The position numbers were made by a program, and so were the translations under genes. The notes beneath the pieces are model-generated. The model worked only from the letters and a program-made list of their open reading frames with translations. It was not told the origin of the DNA and did not search any database. DNA of 64,000 nt from Microcebus murinus (lineage: Eukaryota; Chordata; Mammalia; Primates; Cheirogaleidae), in contig NC_134110.1 of assembly GCF_040939455.1 (NCBI RefSeq), forward strand, positions 99,043,001 through 99,107,000, given 5' to 3'. Of the stretch, positions 24,931 through 37,125 are shown one piece after another (position 1 is the stretch's first letter; each line of letters opens with the position of its first letter).

Positions 24931-26408
24931 CTTAAGGACTATAATTGGGCCTTAAGTTTATTTTCAAAAATAAATGGTAATTGAAATCTTAGAAGACTTG
25001 AGACTTCAATATAGATGTCAGATGACATAGTTTGAATCATAGAACATTTCTTCTCTCTAGCTTAAGATACTATGTTTGTCACTGATTCCTTTACAGTACA
25101 TGATATGTTATACTAAAATGTTTGAGGTTTAAATTTCTTATGTCAGTGATAGAATCTAGCAAAATATTTTATTTCATTTTAAATGTTTCTTAATCTTATC
25201 TGTGGTTTTTGTTATTGTGTCTTTGGTTGTGTCATGAAGAAAATAAATGAGAATATGCTAATTTTGCTGAAATGTTTATTATAGCCTTTCTTACCTGCCT
25301 AATATAGTGAAGTATATTTTTATAGTATAGAAACAGGTAAATATGTTCCAGTCCGTTAGTCAAGAAGTATCTAATTAGTCCCTAATATATGCCCTGCATT
25401 GTGCTAGATGAGGAAAGAATGTGCTAGAATGGGAGGAAACCATATGTTGACTTTAAAGTTTTTCTATTCAGAAGCATTGAAAGAGTTTAAAAGAGAGAGA
25501 AACAACGACCTTTTAAGAAGATGCAAAAATCATGGATGCCGCAGAGTTTAGTAAAATTACAACCCCTATGCTTGTAAATTGCGAATTACTGAGAAAGACA
25601 AGTCAGAACATTTTAGAAAAAACTTACCCATGAGTTAGGAGAACGCACAAGTCACTAGCATGGTTTGTGCTTTCTCTGAGAACTTTGAGTGGCAATGATG
25701 TTCCAGAGGTATAGCAACATCACTGTGTAGTGATTCTCCAGTGGATGAAAACATCTGTAGCAGAAGCTATCCAAGGAGGGGGCACTCAGTCCTGGGAACC
25801 GAAGGAAGCACCATCCATTCCTTTGATTGGTGGTAAAGGCCTCTGTGAAGAGTAAAGTGGATAGAACATTAATTAATTGATTTGGTGAATGAATCGAGCA
25901 ACTAGAACTGTGGTTAAACCATCCAAGTGATATGAAAGAAGGGGATTTCCTATACCTTAATTTATTTTTTTAAGTGATTTTAAATTTCTAAAAAAATTAT
26001 ACTAATGGAACAAAGAACTCTAATTTCACCCACATTCCCTAGTTGTTAAGGATGCACTCCATCTATTTTACTATTACCTGTTAAAATATGTGTGTGTCAT
26101 TTGAGATTAACTGACATGGTACCCAATGATACTTTGACTATATGAATATCTTATTCATCATAAAATTTTCATGTAATTTTAGCATTCACTGATGATTGTT
26201 GCTTGAATCAGTCATTACTATGATGGTTGCCACATGGTGATTTTTTTAAATTCTATTGTCACTTCTCCATTTATTAGCTGGCATCCTCACTACAAGGTAG
26301 AATTTTCCCTTCTCCCCACTTAAAAATTTCATTTATTTATGTATGCCAGCATGTACTTGCAGAATCTTATTTTATTTAATGGGTTAATCTGTTTGGTTTT
26401 TTTGTTTG

Positions 26409-26743
26409 TTTTTTTTTTTTTTTTTGAGACAGAGTCTCACTTTGTTGCCCAGGCTAGAGTGAGTGCCGTGGCATCAGCCTGGCTCACAGCAACCTCAATC
26501 TCCGGGACTCAGCGATCCTACTGCCTCAGCCTCCCGAGTAGCTGGGACTACAGGCATGCGCCACCATGCCTGGCTAATTTTTTTTTTTTGTATATATATT
26601 TTTAGTTGGTCAATTAATTTATTTCTATTTTTGGTAGAGACGGGGTCTCGCTCAGGCTGGTTTCAAACTCCTGACCTTGAGCAATCCACCCGCCTCAGCC
26701 TCCCAAAGTGCTAGGATTACAGGCGTGAGCCACCACGCCCGAC
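26409..26743 (-). mobile_element. Strepsirrhine-type Alu, antisense, with intact target-site duplication
   Basis: It begins with a poly-T run, and both monomers are well preserved. They are joined by the A/T-rich strepsirrhine linker ('ttggtcaattaatttatttctatttttgg' on this strand). A perfect 14-bp duplication 'gggttaatctgttt' flanks it at 26381-26394 and 26744-26757. Low divergence suggests fairly recent insertion. Confidence 0.95.
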
Positions 26744-27325
26744 GGGTTAATCTGTTTTTATCATAATTTATTTTGAAGCTAAGATCATCCTTACTTTGGT
26801 CCTTTAAACTCCTATATCCTTTTGACATGTCACCATGCATTCTTGGAAGACTACTTTCTGCCATCAAAAGATTTTTCAGGTTCATCTAGTACTTTATTTT
26901 CTCTAATCCTGGAATCTGCTATTTCTGAAGGGCCCCTAGTTTAATTTAGTGAAGAATGGTATTTAGAAACCAGTATTTATGTGAGACATACAGAAAAGTA
27001 TCTTTCCCCCTAATGCCCACTCATCTCGTCCCAAAGGCCACTTTCCCTGGTGTGAGAAGCCTGATGTGGTGCCCCTGCTTTCACAAGGTGCTCCCCAATA
27101 AATGTTTTCATGGTGAAATGAGTTTTTGAAACACTGAGTTTTTCATTGCTCTCTTGGAGAGTCATAAGGCAAATAAATATAGTGAAGGCTCTGAGATGCC
27201 CTGTGGTAAAGAAATCTGTTTAATGGCATTTCCGAAACTAACTTCAACATGGGACCATATTTTTCAGGTAAAATCTATTAACATCCCATGAAATGAATAT
27301 TGTACATTACTGTAGGGGTTTTGTC

Positions 27326-27353
27326 CTTGTGGACAAAAAGGATCTTGAAGAGT
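27326..27353 (+). repeat. 28-bp exact direct repeat, copy 1
   Basis: The sequence starts cttgtggacaaaaaggatct and is identical over 28 bases to 28366-28393. Flanks on both sides differ. Confidence 0.9.
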
Positions 27354-28365
27354 AGAGAGGTATCCTTAAGAGCATTTGGGGGCAGAAGGAAAAAGATATG
27401 ACCATGAGGCAGAGGCAATAACACACATGTATTATTGGGTGATGTGTTAACAAGTTTGCATGTGGAAGAAGTCCCTTCCAGCAAGAGTCTTTCCAGAGGC
27501 TACAGTGTAGGGCTATACTCAGAAGGGTAGGAGGGCAAGAGGCTCCTATGGAGTCTAGGTGATGTCTTCAAACTCACAGCAGGGACATGTGTCAGAGAAC
27601 TCCAAAGTGCCCTTGCAGCTTGGGGCCTTATAAGTAAAGGCCCTATCCTACAAATGTGTAACAGCTGTTGAATGAGGTTTTGTAGGGTTTGCAGAACAGG
27701 CAGTCTCTAAATGGTTAAAGATGTGCTTGTTGGGGCTATGCTTTTATTGTGGTAAAAACTGGGCTATTTTTAAAGTTATTGGATTTTTAAAAATTTGAAT
27801 TTTGTGCCCATGGGCTTTTGTCTTGATGAGTCTCAGCCTGCAAGAAGAAATAGACAACATGGGGGCCAATATACAGAGGTTATCTTTGAGTCATTTATAT
27901 AACACTTATGCACTGGGAAAAAGGACTTAAGTTTGTATGAACCTAATCATAGTTAACAGTATATAGGAGTTTATAACTTATATGATTTAGAAAATGACTA
28001 GATAATATACCAATTCACTCTTTTGAGCTCCATAGGCCTGTGTATAAATCTGGGAGAGGTAATCAACATGAGATGCCAAAGAGCCACTTTAACCTAGAAA
28101 CAGCTAGGTGGGTGAATTATTGAGTGATGATGATATATCTAAGAGAAAATGATGAGTTGTCCATAGGTCTGCCCTTAACTACTGCAATGCTGCAAAATGA
28201 GAGTGAACATTGGTTTATTCTTACAATCTAGATGGAGAAACAAGATGAATTAACAAACATATGGTAATTTGAGGATGGTTAAAGTCCCAACTCTATGTAG
28301 AGGTGCTAATAGCAGTAGGTTTCCAATAAGAAAGATAAGTGTAGTCCCTGGAGGAACTGGGAAGG

Positions 28366-28393
28366 CTTGTGGACAAAAAGGATCTTGAAGAGT
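28366..28393 (+). repeat. 28-bp exact direct repeat, copy 2
   Basis: Second copy, 1,040 bp downstream of the first in the same orientation. Confidence 0.9.
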
Positions 28394-30712
28394 GGAGAAT
28401 AGAATGTTATTTGGAGATTCCATATTTCAGTGATCAGTGACACTCATGGATTGTCACAAAATATTATATACCTGCATATATAAAATGATTTGTTCCTCAA
28501 TAAGAGGGAAAGTGTCTTCTTGCAGGGCTGAAATAGTTTCCTTGTGTTTGAATAGTCTTTCAGTAGACTAAAATTTGTCAGACACAAGTAGCTTGACCTT
28601 GTTTAGGTAGAGTCAGTTGGTAAATACATAGACTTCTAGATCTTTCATTCTCTTGCATTTCTACTCAGGCATGTAGAAAGAATTCTCTATATATGACTAC
28701 CATCTTCTGTCTGATAAACTCCAGTCATTATCTCTTATCTCAGTACTTCACAAATGCACTGGAAGTTTATCACTATGCAATACAAATTTTATTCATTCAC
28801 ATTCATTTGCTCAATGGCGTAAGTCAGTAATCTTTATGTCTTTGATATAGTCCTTTTAATCAGTATTTCCCTTTTCATATATTACATGGACTATGCTAGT
28901 CAAATTATATTTCAGAACAGATTAGGACCAAAGTAATTTTTTTTTAATACTTTGATGTGTTAGGATGGGAGGAAGAGAGCATCAGGTTTCTCCTTTACTT
29001 TGGTGCTAAAATTAATAATGGCACAGATTTTTGTAAAAGCATACAATTGTATTCATATTCAAAGTATTTTATCACATACTGCAACAGCACCTACTATGTG
29101 GAAGGGATTCTGCTAGATATTTGAGTATGCTAGCATGACTAAGATATAGTTCTTGTCTTCAAAGAATTCATTCCACCATTAATCCGACTATAAACCAGAT
29201 TGTGCTTTTAGTTCTCTTTAGAGTTGTGATTTTAATTGTCTTATCCCAGTGAAAATGCCTCTTTCTCTCTTTATATATGTCTTCAAAGAGATTTATGGAA
29301 GGAACTAAATTGATTTCTCCTTTACTCTCAGGTTCTGAGCAGAAAGGTTGGGTAATCTGACCTAGAAGTTATAACCTTAGTGTTGAATTCTCATATGCTA
29401 ATTCAGGCATTGTATGTACCACCATATGTCTGTTCCAGTCAGCTATTTTTAGGACATGTATTTAACTACTTGGCTGAAATTTTTAAAAGTAATCCAGGAA
29501 TTTTAAGTTTCTGAGAAACTAAGAGTGAGTTTTAATGGTAATGTTCTCTTGTGAAACAACTAATATTTGCTGTTGTAAATCAGCAGGGGGAGCTCAGCAA
29601 ATGAGCCTTAGTTTCTACTGAGGGCATTCCTAAAATAGTCTCTTGTTTTAATTTAGGAAATTAAAACAAATGCTGAATATTTTATGTGATAAAGACACTG
29701 CTGTTTCCTTAAGCATTTTATTCATTCATTTGTTTAAAGGAAAAGGAGTATATGCTTCAATGAAAAAATGTTTTAGAAATTCACCTTTTTTATATTCCTG
29801 ATCTATGCCAACATAAAGTTTGACTTTGAAGCTTAATATCAGTGCATTTTTTCTCAGCCATATTGAATTTCTCAGAGTATTCACACTTGACAGCTCTGTA
29901 TCAGAGATAAAGGAAAGCTCAAGGCTTTGGATCTTTTTTAGTATAGATAGAATAATACTAGATGATGCTTCAACCTGAAAGCCAAAAGAAAATAACATTT
30001 TCAAAAAAGAGAATGATTGGTTTTATAATGATCAAAGACTGCCCCTTGTGGACTGAGAAAATGTGGAAGTCTACCATTATTAGGACATAGGCCGTGAAGG
30101 TTTCCCCCTTTGATGATGAGGAACTGTTTATAACCAATAGCCTTGTGGTGAACAGTGAAAGCACTTCTGGGATGTCATTGTCTGGAGGAAGCCAGTGCTT
30201 ATACCAAGTGTTTGTTAAAATTATTCCTAGTGTCCCAAGTTAAAATTAGTGAATCCCTTTTGCATAGCATTTAGATTTTGAACAGGGAACAGCTGCATCC
30301 TTTCATGATACTCTGGCAGTTTGGAGTTTTTAGTCTAGTGGTAGATCAGTGTTATTCAGGGTTTAAAATTTTTTTTTTTTTATCATACTTTAGGGGCCTT
30401 CTCAGAGTCCTGACTTCCTGTATTAGCCATATTAATAAACAGTAGCCAACCATGTTGTCTAGTGTCCAAAATACTGTTACAAAATATTAATCCAAGTCAC
30501 CAAATTGATTCCAAGTAACAGGTAGCCTGGACCCAAAATAAAATGGCTTTATAACTGAATACAGATAGTAATTAACTTTATATATTGAGAAAAGAAAGAA
30601 AAGAATGTATTTTAGCAAATGATGTTATATAAAACTAATTATTATTTTTTTTAATCTTAGGTTTCTTCTCTAGAGTTGACTTTGACTATTTAAATTGAGG
30701 CAGGAAACTTTT

Positions 30713-31035
30713 GGCCGGGTGCAGTGGCTCATGCCCGTAATCTTAGTACTCTGGGAGGCCAAGGTGGGTGGATTGCTTGAAGTCAGGAGTTCGAAACCAG
30801 CCTGAGCAAGAGGGAGACCCCATCTCTACTAAAAATAGAAAAAAAATTAATTGGTCAACTTAAAATATTTAGAAAAACTTAGCTGGGCATGGTGGCATAT
30901 GCTTGTAATCCCAGCTACTCAGGAGGCTGAGGCAGGAGGATTGCTTGAGCCCAGGAGTTGGAGGTTGCTGTGAGCTAGGCTGATGCCACAGCACTCTAGC
31001 CTGGGAAACACAGTGAGACTCTGTCTCAAAAAACA
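30713..31035 (+). mobile_element. Strepsirrhine-type Alu, sense
   Basis: It starts 'ggccgggtgcagtggctcat' and ends in a short A-run. The inter-monomer linker has the lemur-type 'attaattggtcaactt' form. Flanking 'gaaacttt' copies at 30704-30711 and 31039-31046 look like a short target-site duplication. Confidence 0.93.
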
Positions 31036-31689
31036 GAAGAAACTTTAGAGTTTAAGTCAAAAGACTTGAAAGATGTTTAATTCCTAAAAAGTCATCCAAT
31101 CACTTTTTAAGTTTTCCCTATTTTAAAATAGGGCTCAATAATACCTACCCTGATGATCTCACAATTGTGGATATCAAGTGAAAAAATTGAATAACATTTA
31201 ATCAGAACTCTTGATTTCCCCCACCCAACCTGCTTCTCCTTCAGTCTTGCTCATCTGTGTAGGTAGTGTCACTATCCAACTAGTTATATAAGCCAGAACC
31301 CTACAGATTTTCCTATATTGTCTTATTTCCCTTGCATCCAAAATCCAATCCCTCAGGAAATCCTCTACTGACTATATTGCTGAAACTTATCTTGATTTTG
31401 TGTATTTTTTTCCTCCGTCTTATTACCATCACTTTAGTCCAAGTTGCCATTCTTTCTCTTCTCTCAGCTGCAAAGGTCTCCTATAATAATAACTTTTCAG
31501 CTTCTTTTCTTTTCTCCCTGTATCCAGGCTTCAGTGTGCAGCCAAAGTGATCTTGTATCAACATCAATCAGATCATCTCTCCCCCTGCTTAATCTGTCTC
31601 TGCCCACCTTTGTGACCTTTCTCTAACCACTCTGCCCTGGCTCACTCTGCTGGAGCTGTACTCATCTTCTGCCTCAGAGTGACTGTTGC

Positions 31690-32270
31690 CACACAACCTA
31701 GAGGGACCTCAAAGAACTAAAATAAACCTACCATTTGATCCAGCAGTTCCACTACTGGGTATCTACCCAAAGGAAAAGAAGTCATTTTATAAAAAAGATA
31801 CCTGCACCCAAATGTTTATCACAGCACAGTTCATAATGTAAAGATATGGAATCAACCTAAGTGCCTATCAGCTGTGATAAAGAAAATGTGGTATGTATAT
31901 ACCACATAGTATAACTCAGCCATAAAAAGGAATGAAATAATGTCTTCTGCAGTAACTTCAATGGAACTGGAGACCATTATCCAAAATGAAGTGTTTCAGG
32001 AATGGAATAAATACTACATGTTCTCTCTTTAAGTGAAAGCTAAACAAGGGGCATATATGGTCATAAAGTGGTGTAATGGACATTGAGAACTAAGAAGGGG
32101 GCAGAGTGGAAGCAGATGAGGGATAAAAATCTACCTATCAGATACAGTGTATACTATTCTGGTGACAGGTACACTAAAGAGCCCTGACTTCATTAAATAA
32201 TTCATCCATGTAACAAAAAACACTTGTGCCCCAAATGTATTGAAATTTTTAAACAGATAAGGATTTTAGA
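31690..32270 (+). mobile_element. Older L1 3' end, sense
   Basis: It reads as the ORF2 C-terminal region ('gggtatctacccaaaggaaaagaagtc', 'gtggtatgtatataccacatag') followed by a 3' UTR ending 'cccaaatgtattgaaattttt'. It is full of stops. The stretch 31046-31690 was not assigned. Confidence 0.8.
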
Positions 32271-32478
32271 ACACTTTCACTCTCTTCCTTTTACCCTCTT
32301 CCTCTATATTATACCTACTTCTAAATCTTTTTAGTATTTCTTATATTTTATCTCAAGATTGTATATAATTGAAAAAATAATCTTTTTAAAGTAATTTTAT
32401 GTTTTATTTATTTTCATAACCAGACTTAAAACCATAATTAGTTTCCAATTATATGGGCTGGAATTTCTTTGACAAAAT

Positions 32479-32595
32479 AGGAAGGAAGGAAGGAAGGAAA
32501 GAAAGGGAAGGGAAGGGAAGGGAGGAAAGGAGAGGGGAGGGGAGGGGAGGGGAGAAAAGAGAAGAGAAGAGAGAAAGAGAAAGAAAGAGAAAGAG

Positions 32596-32626
<31 letters not shown>

Positions 32627-32662
32627 GAAAGAGAAAGAGAAAGAGAAAGAGAGAGAGAAGAA
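32479..32662 (+). repeat. Purine microsatellite (GGAA)n/(GGGA)n/(GAAA)n
   Basis: An all-purine block of about 180 bp passes from GGAAG repeats through GGGGA to GAAAGA. It is just downstream of the L1 3' end. The long open frames crossing it on both strands are by-products of the repeat. Confidence 0.95.
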
Positions 32663-33904
32663 ATAGCCCAGAGAGTTTCAGAGGCTTGGCCTTGTCATAC
32701 AGAGTCAGTAGTGAGATGAGGCCAGGGCACCTTCTCCTGGCTCCTTGCCTGGTGCTTTCCTCAGTGTCTACACTGCCTCTGCAGCACGTGCTGTACATTA
32801 ACTGGATACATTGACTCTCGTGGAATAGGAACTCGGAACTCTCTGGACCTTCTTGATTCTGCTGAGCCTTTGAATTGAAGTGTGTTGTAGGTTTTAGTGA
32901 ATTTGTTATTATTTTTAACCTACTACTACTTGAAATAACCTACTTGAAATGAGCTCCAGCGAGTCTTGAGATTAGTTAAACTAAGTAAGAAATGGCTTTG
33001 TTTTTCAAAACAACTTTTTTTTTTCAAGTTTTGAAGTATCTTGTAAATATTTTCAGTTCCTTTTTATTTTCAGTTACTTCTTTAGTTCAGGGTTCGAGAA
33101 ACAACCACAGAAAGGAGAGAACAAGTTCTGAAATGCAGTAAGAAAAATAGTTTGTTTTTGAGGATTTTCTAGTTCAATGAACAGCAGGAAGCACCAGCTT
33201 CTCACAAAATCTCCAGTCAAATGTTTAATCTCAAAGGACTCCAGCAGTTGATAGAAACATTCTCAAAGTTGTGCCAGCTTATCTGAACCAAAGATAAATT
33301 CATGCATTTGATAGTTCCTCAGTCAATTGTAAATACCATAGTTGATCCCCCTGTACAGTCCTTGTAACAAATAGGGTATTATCACAAGGCACAGGATGTA
33401 GAAATAAGGAGACTTAGAGTCAAGCTTTGACTTTGTATATGATTTTCAAGAACACTTAAACTGTTCTCTAAGAACACATTTAAAGCTTATTATATTTTCA
33501 TATTTCTGTCTCCATAAAAATAAATACTAACATCAAAACTCACTCTTCCTTCCTTAGTACCAGATCTTGTAGAGTACTGTAAATACTTTATGTCCAACAA
33601 ATGTTTTGGTAACTATTTGCCTTTATTTTTTAGAGAAATCTTTATATAAGTCAAATATATAATGAGAATAGCAGTATTACAAATTCTTTTGTTTTATAAA
33701 ACAAAAGTTTATAATGTTCCAGAGTAGGATTTCTAAAAGCATTTTTCTCAACCTTTTTCATCCTAATATATTCTTTATCTCCTTTATCCAGTGTTTATCT
33801 TATATCCAGTGTCCAGCAGGCACTAGGCTACATGTATAGCTCTCAGAAATTATCAACTTTAGTTGTATATAATTTTTACTCCAAGAAAAGATAAGATTAA
33901 ATAA

Positions 33905-34058
33905 GGCTGGGCACAGTGGCTCATACTTGTAATTCCAGCACTTTGGGGGAGACTAAGGCAGAAGGATCATTTGAGGCCAGGAGTTCAAGACTAGCCTGGA
34001 CAACATAGCAAGACCCTGTCTCTACAAAAAACAAATTTAAACATTAAACATTTTTTTT
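33905..34058 (+). mobile_element. Alu-type left monomer (FLAM-like), tail split by L1
   Basis: A single monomer runs from 'ggctgggcacagtggctcat' to 'gaccctgtctctac' with an A-rich tail. The 10-bp 'gattaaataa' lies just before it (about 33894-33903) and again just beyond the composite L1 (about 47305-47314). This suggests that this short element's own target duplication was separated when the L1 inserted in its tail. Confidence 0.75.
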
Positions 34059-34073
34059 AAAAGTAAATTTAGG
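34059..34073 (+). repeat. 15-bp target-site duplication, left copy
   Basis: 'aaaagtaaatttagg' is repeated exactly at 47291-47305, bracketing the composite L1. Confidence 0.9.
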
Positions 34074-37000
34074 GGGTTCAGAGCAAGATGGCAGACAAGA
34101 AACATCTCCAGACAGAGTGTCTTTGCAAAAAAGATAGTTTCTAGAAGAAATTAGAAGAAAGAAGCAAGCAGAAGAGCATACATTGGATGAGGGTTGGAAG
34201 GAGGGGTACCAGAGACTATGGGAGACTCCACAGGAGGAGGTTGCAGAGGAGAACTGGAAGAAGAAACCTCCGGAGCAGCCTGGAGACCAGCAGTAAGGAT
34301 AGGTAGAGCAGTCAACTTCCCCCTCCCTTGCATCTCGGACTGCTGGTGGGCTCCCCAGCAGGAGGAGAGACCTGCGGACACCAGCCCAGAGATGGCCACC
34401 GCCAGTGAGCAGTAAGCCTGTAGCGGACGTGGCACCAGGCTCCCAACTCCCTCAGGGCACCTCCGTGTGCACAGACCCGAGCCATGTGGCAGGTGCCATA
34501 TTGCTTCATTCTCCCCTCCCCCTTCCCTATCCACAGCTGCTGAGAGAGACAATACAGCCACCAGCTGGAGGCATCTCCAAGGAACAAGACCTTCCCTGTT
34601 GGGACCTTCCCTATTGGGGCCTTTCAGCTGACTGAGGGGAACTCAGATTGTGAGCTCCCTACCCGCCAGCCCAACCAGGTGCTGCTGGCTGGGTGATTCC
34701 AGGAGAACGGGGCAGACCCTGAGGCTGAGAGACATCGACCCAGCTTGGGCTCCCATGGGTGAATTGGGACTGGCACTCCTCTCCCTGGGGGGTCAGGGAG
34801 TGAATTCTGGGGCCCAGAGGTCAGACCTGCTGACCAGATCCCATGCACCCAGGTCTCGCATTGCCCAGAGCACAGAGGGGATATTCGTGAAGGAGCCTGC
34901 TAGGGTGTGTGTGCCTTAAAGGGCAGATCAGCATCCTTGAGGGCAAATCTCCTCCCAAGGGGGGCCATGTGCCCAGCCCAGGCAGTAACTTGGTGCAGGG
35001 AGCCTCTCGGCCTACATCTCAGCCAGGGTAGACCCGGTGGTGTGGGGTCTGGCCTGCTGGCAGAGGCCCAGGAGAAGCCACGGAGTTGGGGACAGTGGAA
35101 ACGATCAGGGCCCACTCGAGAATGTGGGTCTCGGACAGCCCCCCCACCACACGCAGACTTTCTGACTGGGTGGGGCCATTCCAGCCCCTCCCTTACAGCT
35201 TTTCCTAAAAGCAGAGAACAGAACTTTGACCCCTGCTAAAGGCATTGGTGATGCCTGAGGGCAGGCTTAACCAACCCAGCTCCGCACAGACTCACTCCCA
35301 GACCAGCCCTCACTGAGGTGGAGAATAAGGACACACCTGGAAGTCCCAGGGCCCCACCCACCACCTGAGGCACTAGAGTGCCTCTCCAGTGGAACAAGAG
35401 CTGGTTACAGGACCCCAAAACAATACTTTAGCCTGTTCCTCCCAGCAAGTGCCACCTACTGACAGGGAGGACATTCTGTACACCCTTTTATGACATCTAC
35501 TGACTTATACAGGGTGTGGTCGAATGTCACACACAAACACCACCTACTGGTTCAGAGACTAAACAGGGTGTATCATTACCCAAATGAAAACCTAAAGGTA
35601 AGAAGCAACAACTGATCCAGATGGGAAGAAATCAGTGAAGGAACTATGGAAATATGAAAACCCAAATGGAAAGCACACCCCCAAAGAGGAACACCAGCCC
35701 CTCAGAAATGGACATCAACCAAAATCAGACCACTAAAACGACAGAAGAAGAATTTCAAGTATGGATTGTAAGAAAATTCAATGATTTGCAAGAAAAACTA
35801 GATAACCAACACAAAAAACACAAAAAGATTCCAGGACCTGGAAAAAAAATTCACTAAAGAAATTGAATTATTAAAGAAAAATCAAACCAAACTCCTTGAA
35901 ATGAAGAATCAATTCAGGGAACTACAAAACATAGTGGAAAGCCTCAAGAACAGGGTAGATCAAACGGAAGAAAGAATCCAGAGATTGAAGATAACACCTT
36001 CCAATTAAATAAATAAGTCACAGAGATAGAGCAGAGAAACAAGAGAAAAGAGCAAAGCCTACAAGAGATGTGGGATTATGTGAAGAAACCTGATGTGAGG
36101 GTTATAGGGTTACTAGAAGGGGAAGAAGAAAACACTCAAGTGTTGGACAAGCTATGTGAAGATATAATAGAGAAAAATTTCCCAGGCCTTGGTAAAAATC
36201 TTGATATACAAGTTCAAGAAGCTCAAAGGACCCCTGAGAGATTCAATGCAAACAGGGAGATGTCACAACATGCAGTCATCAGTCTGACCAAAATATCAGC
36301 TAAAGAGGCCCCTCTACAAGCTGTAAGATCAAAGAAGCAAGTAACATACAAAGGAAAGCCAATCTGAATAACGCCAGACTTATCTACTGAAACTTTACAA
36401 GCAAGGAGAGACTGGGGCCCCATTCTCACTCTTCTGAAACAGAATAATTCCCAGCCTAGAATCTTATTTCCTGCTAAACTAAGTTTTGTATATGAAGGAG
36501 AAACCAAGACATTCTCAGATAAGCAAAGACTGAGGGAATTCACCAAGACAAGACCAGGCCTTCAAGAAGTACTCAAAACAGTGTTACCCACAGATCAGCA
36601 CAATAAACAATCACCAATGTAAATCTACTCAAAAGCTAAAGATCAAAGCCCAGAAACCACAATGGCACAAGAGAGAAAACAAAGCAACAAAGTTCAACCC
36701 AACATAATGAACAGAAATCTGCCCCACCTATCAGTTATCTCAATAAATGTGAATGGCTTGAACTTCCCACTCAAGAGACATAGGCTGGCCAAATGCATAA
36801 AAGAACACAAGCCAAGTATCTTCTGCCTTCAGGAAACACATCTAACCTGCAAGGATGCAGTTAGACTAAAGGTAAAGGGGTGGAGAACAATATTTCAAGC
36901 AAACGGAAGCTAAAAGAAAGCTGGCGTGGTGGTGCTGATTACAGATAACTTAGTTTTTAAATCAACAAAAGTAATAAAAGACAAAGAAGGTCACTATATA

Positions 37001-37125
37001 ATGGTGAAGGGTACAGTTCAACAAGAAGACATAACAATTCTAAATATATGCACCCAACCCAGGTGCACCCAGATTTATAAAGCAAACTCTACTTGATCTA
37101 AACAAATGGCGAATAGGGCTGGAAG
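34074..37125 (+). mobile_element. L1 'A', 5' part: 5' UTR, ORF1, start of ORF2
   Basis: The 5' UTR (34074 to about 35650) begins 'gggttcagagcaagatggc' and is GC-rich. ORF1 (about 35650-36615) is broken into pieces but keeps the RNA-binding block with LLEGEEENTQVLDKL and EAQRTPERFNANR. ORF2 starts at ATG 36707 (LPHLSVISINVNGLN, CLQETHLTC), which is the apurinic endonuclease domain. It stops near 37110 after about 135 residues where L1 B begins. The long antisense frames over the 5' UTR have no recognisable product. Confidence 0.9.

Larger units (their letters stand above)
26758..30712. other. Intron 4 sequence with no clear repeat families
   Basis: The interval is AT-rich with no exon-like frame that fits the gene. 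It contains a 28-bp direct repeat (27326-27353 and 28366-28393) and an L2-type scrap near 29080-29180. Confidence 0.5.

Noticed and set aside
32397..32798. 133-residue minus-strand frame and its + strand partner
   Set aside because: The sequence is translation of a purine/pyrimidine microsatellite (runs of Leu/Phe/Ser or Arg/Glu/Lys).
34151..34561. Open frames on both strands at 34151-35418
   Set aside because: They fall in the GC-rich 5' UTR of L1 A, overlap one another on both strands and show no protein pattern.
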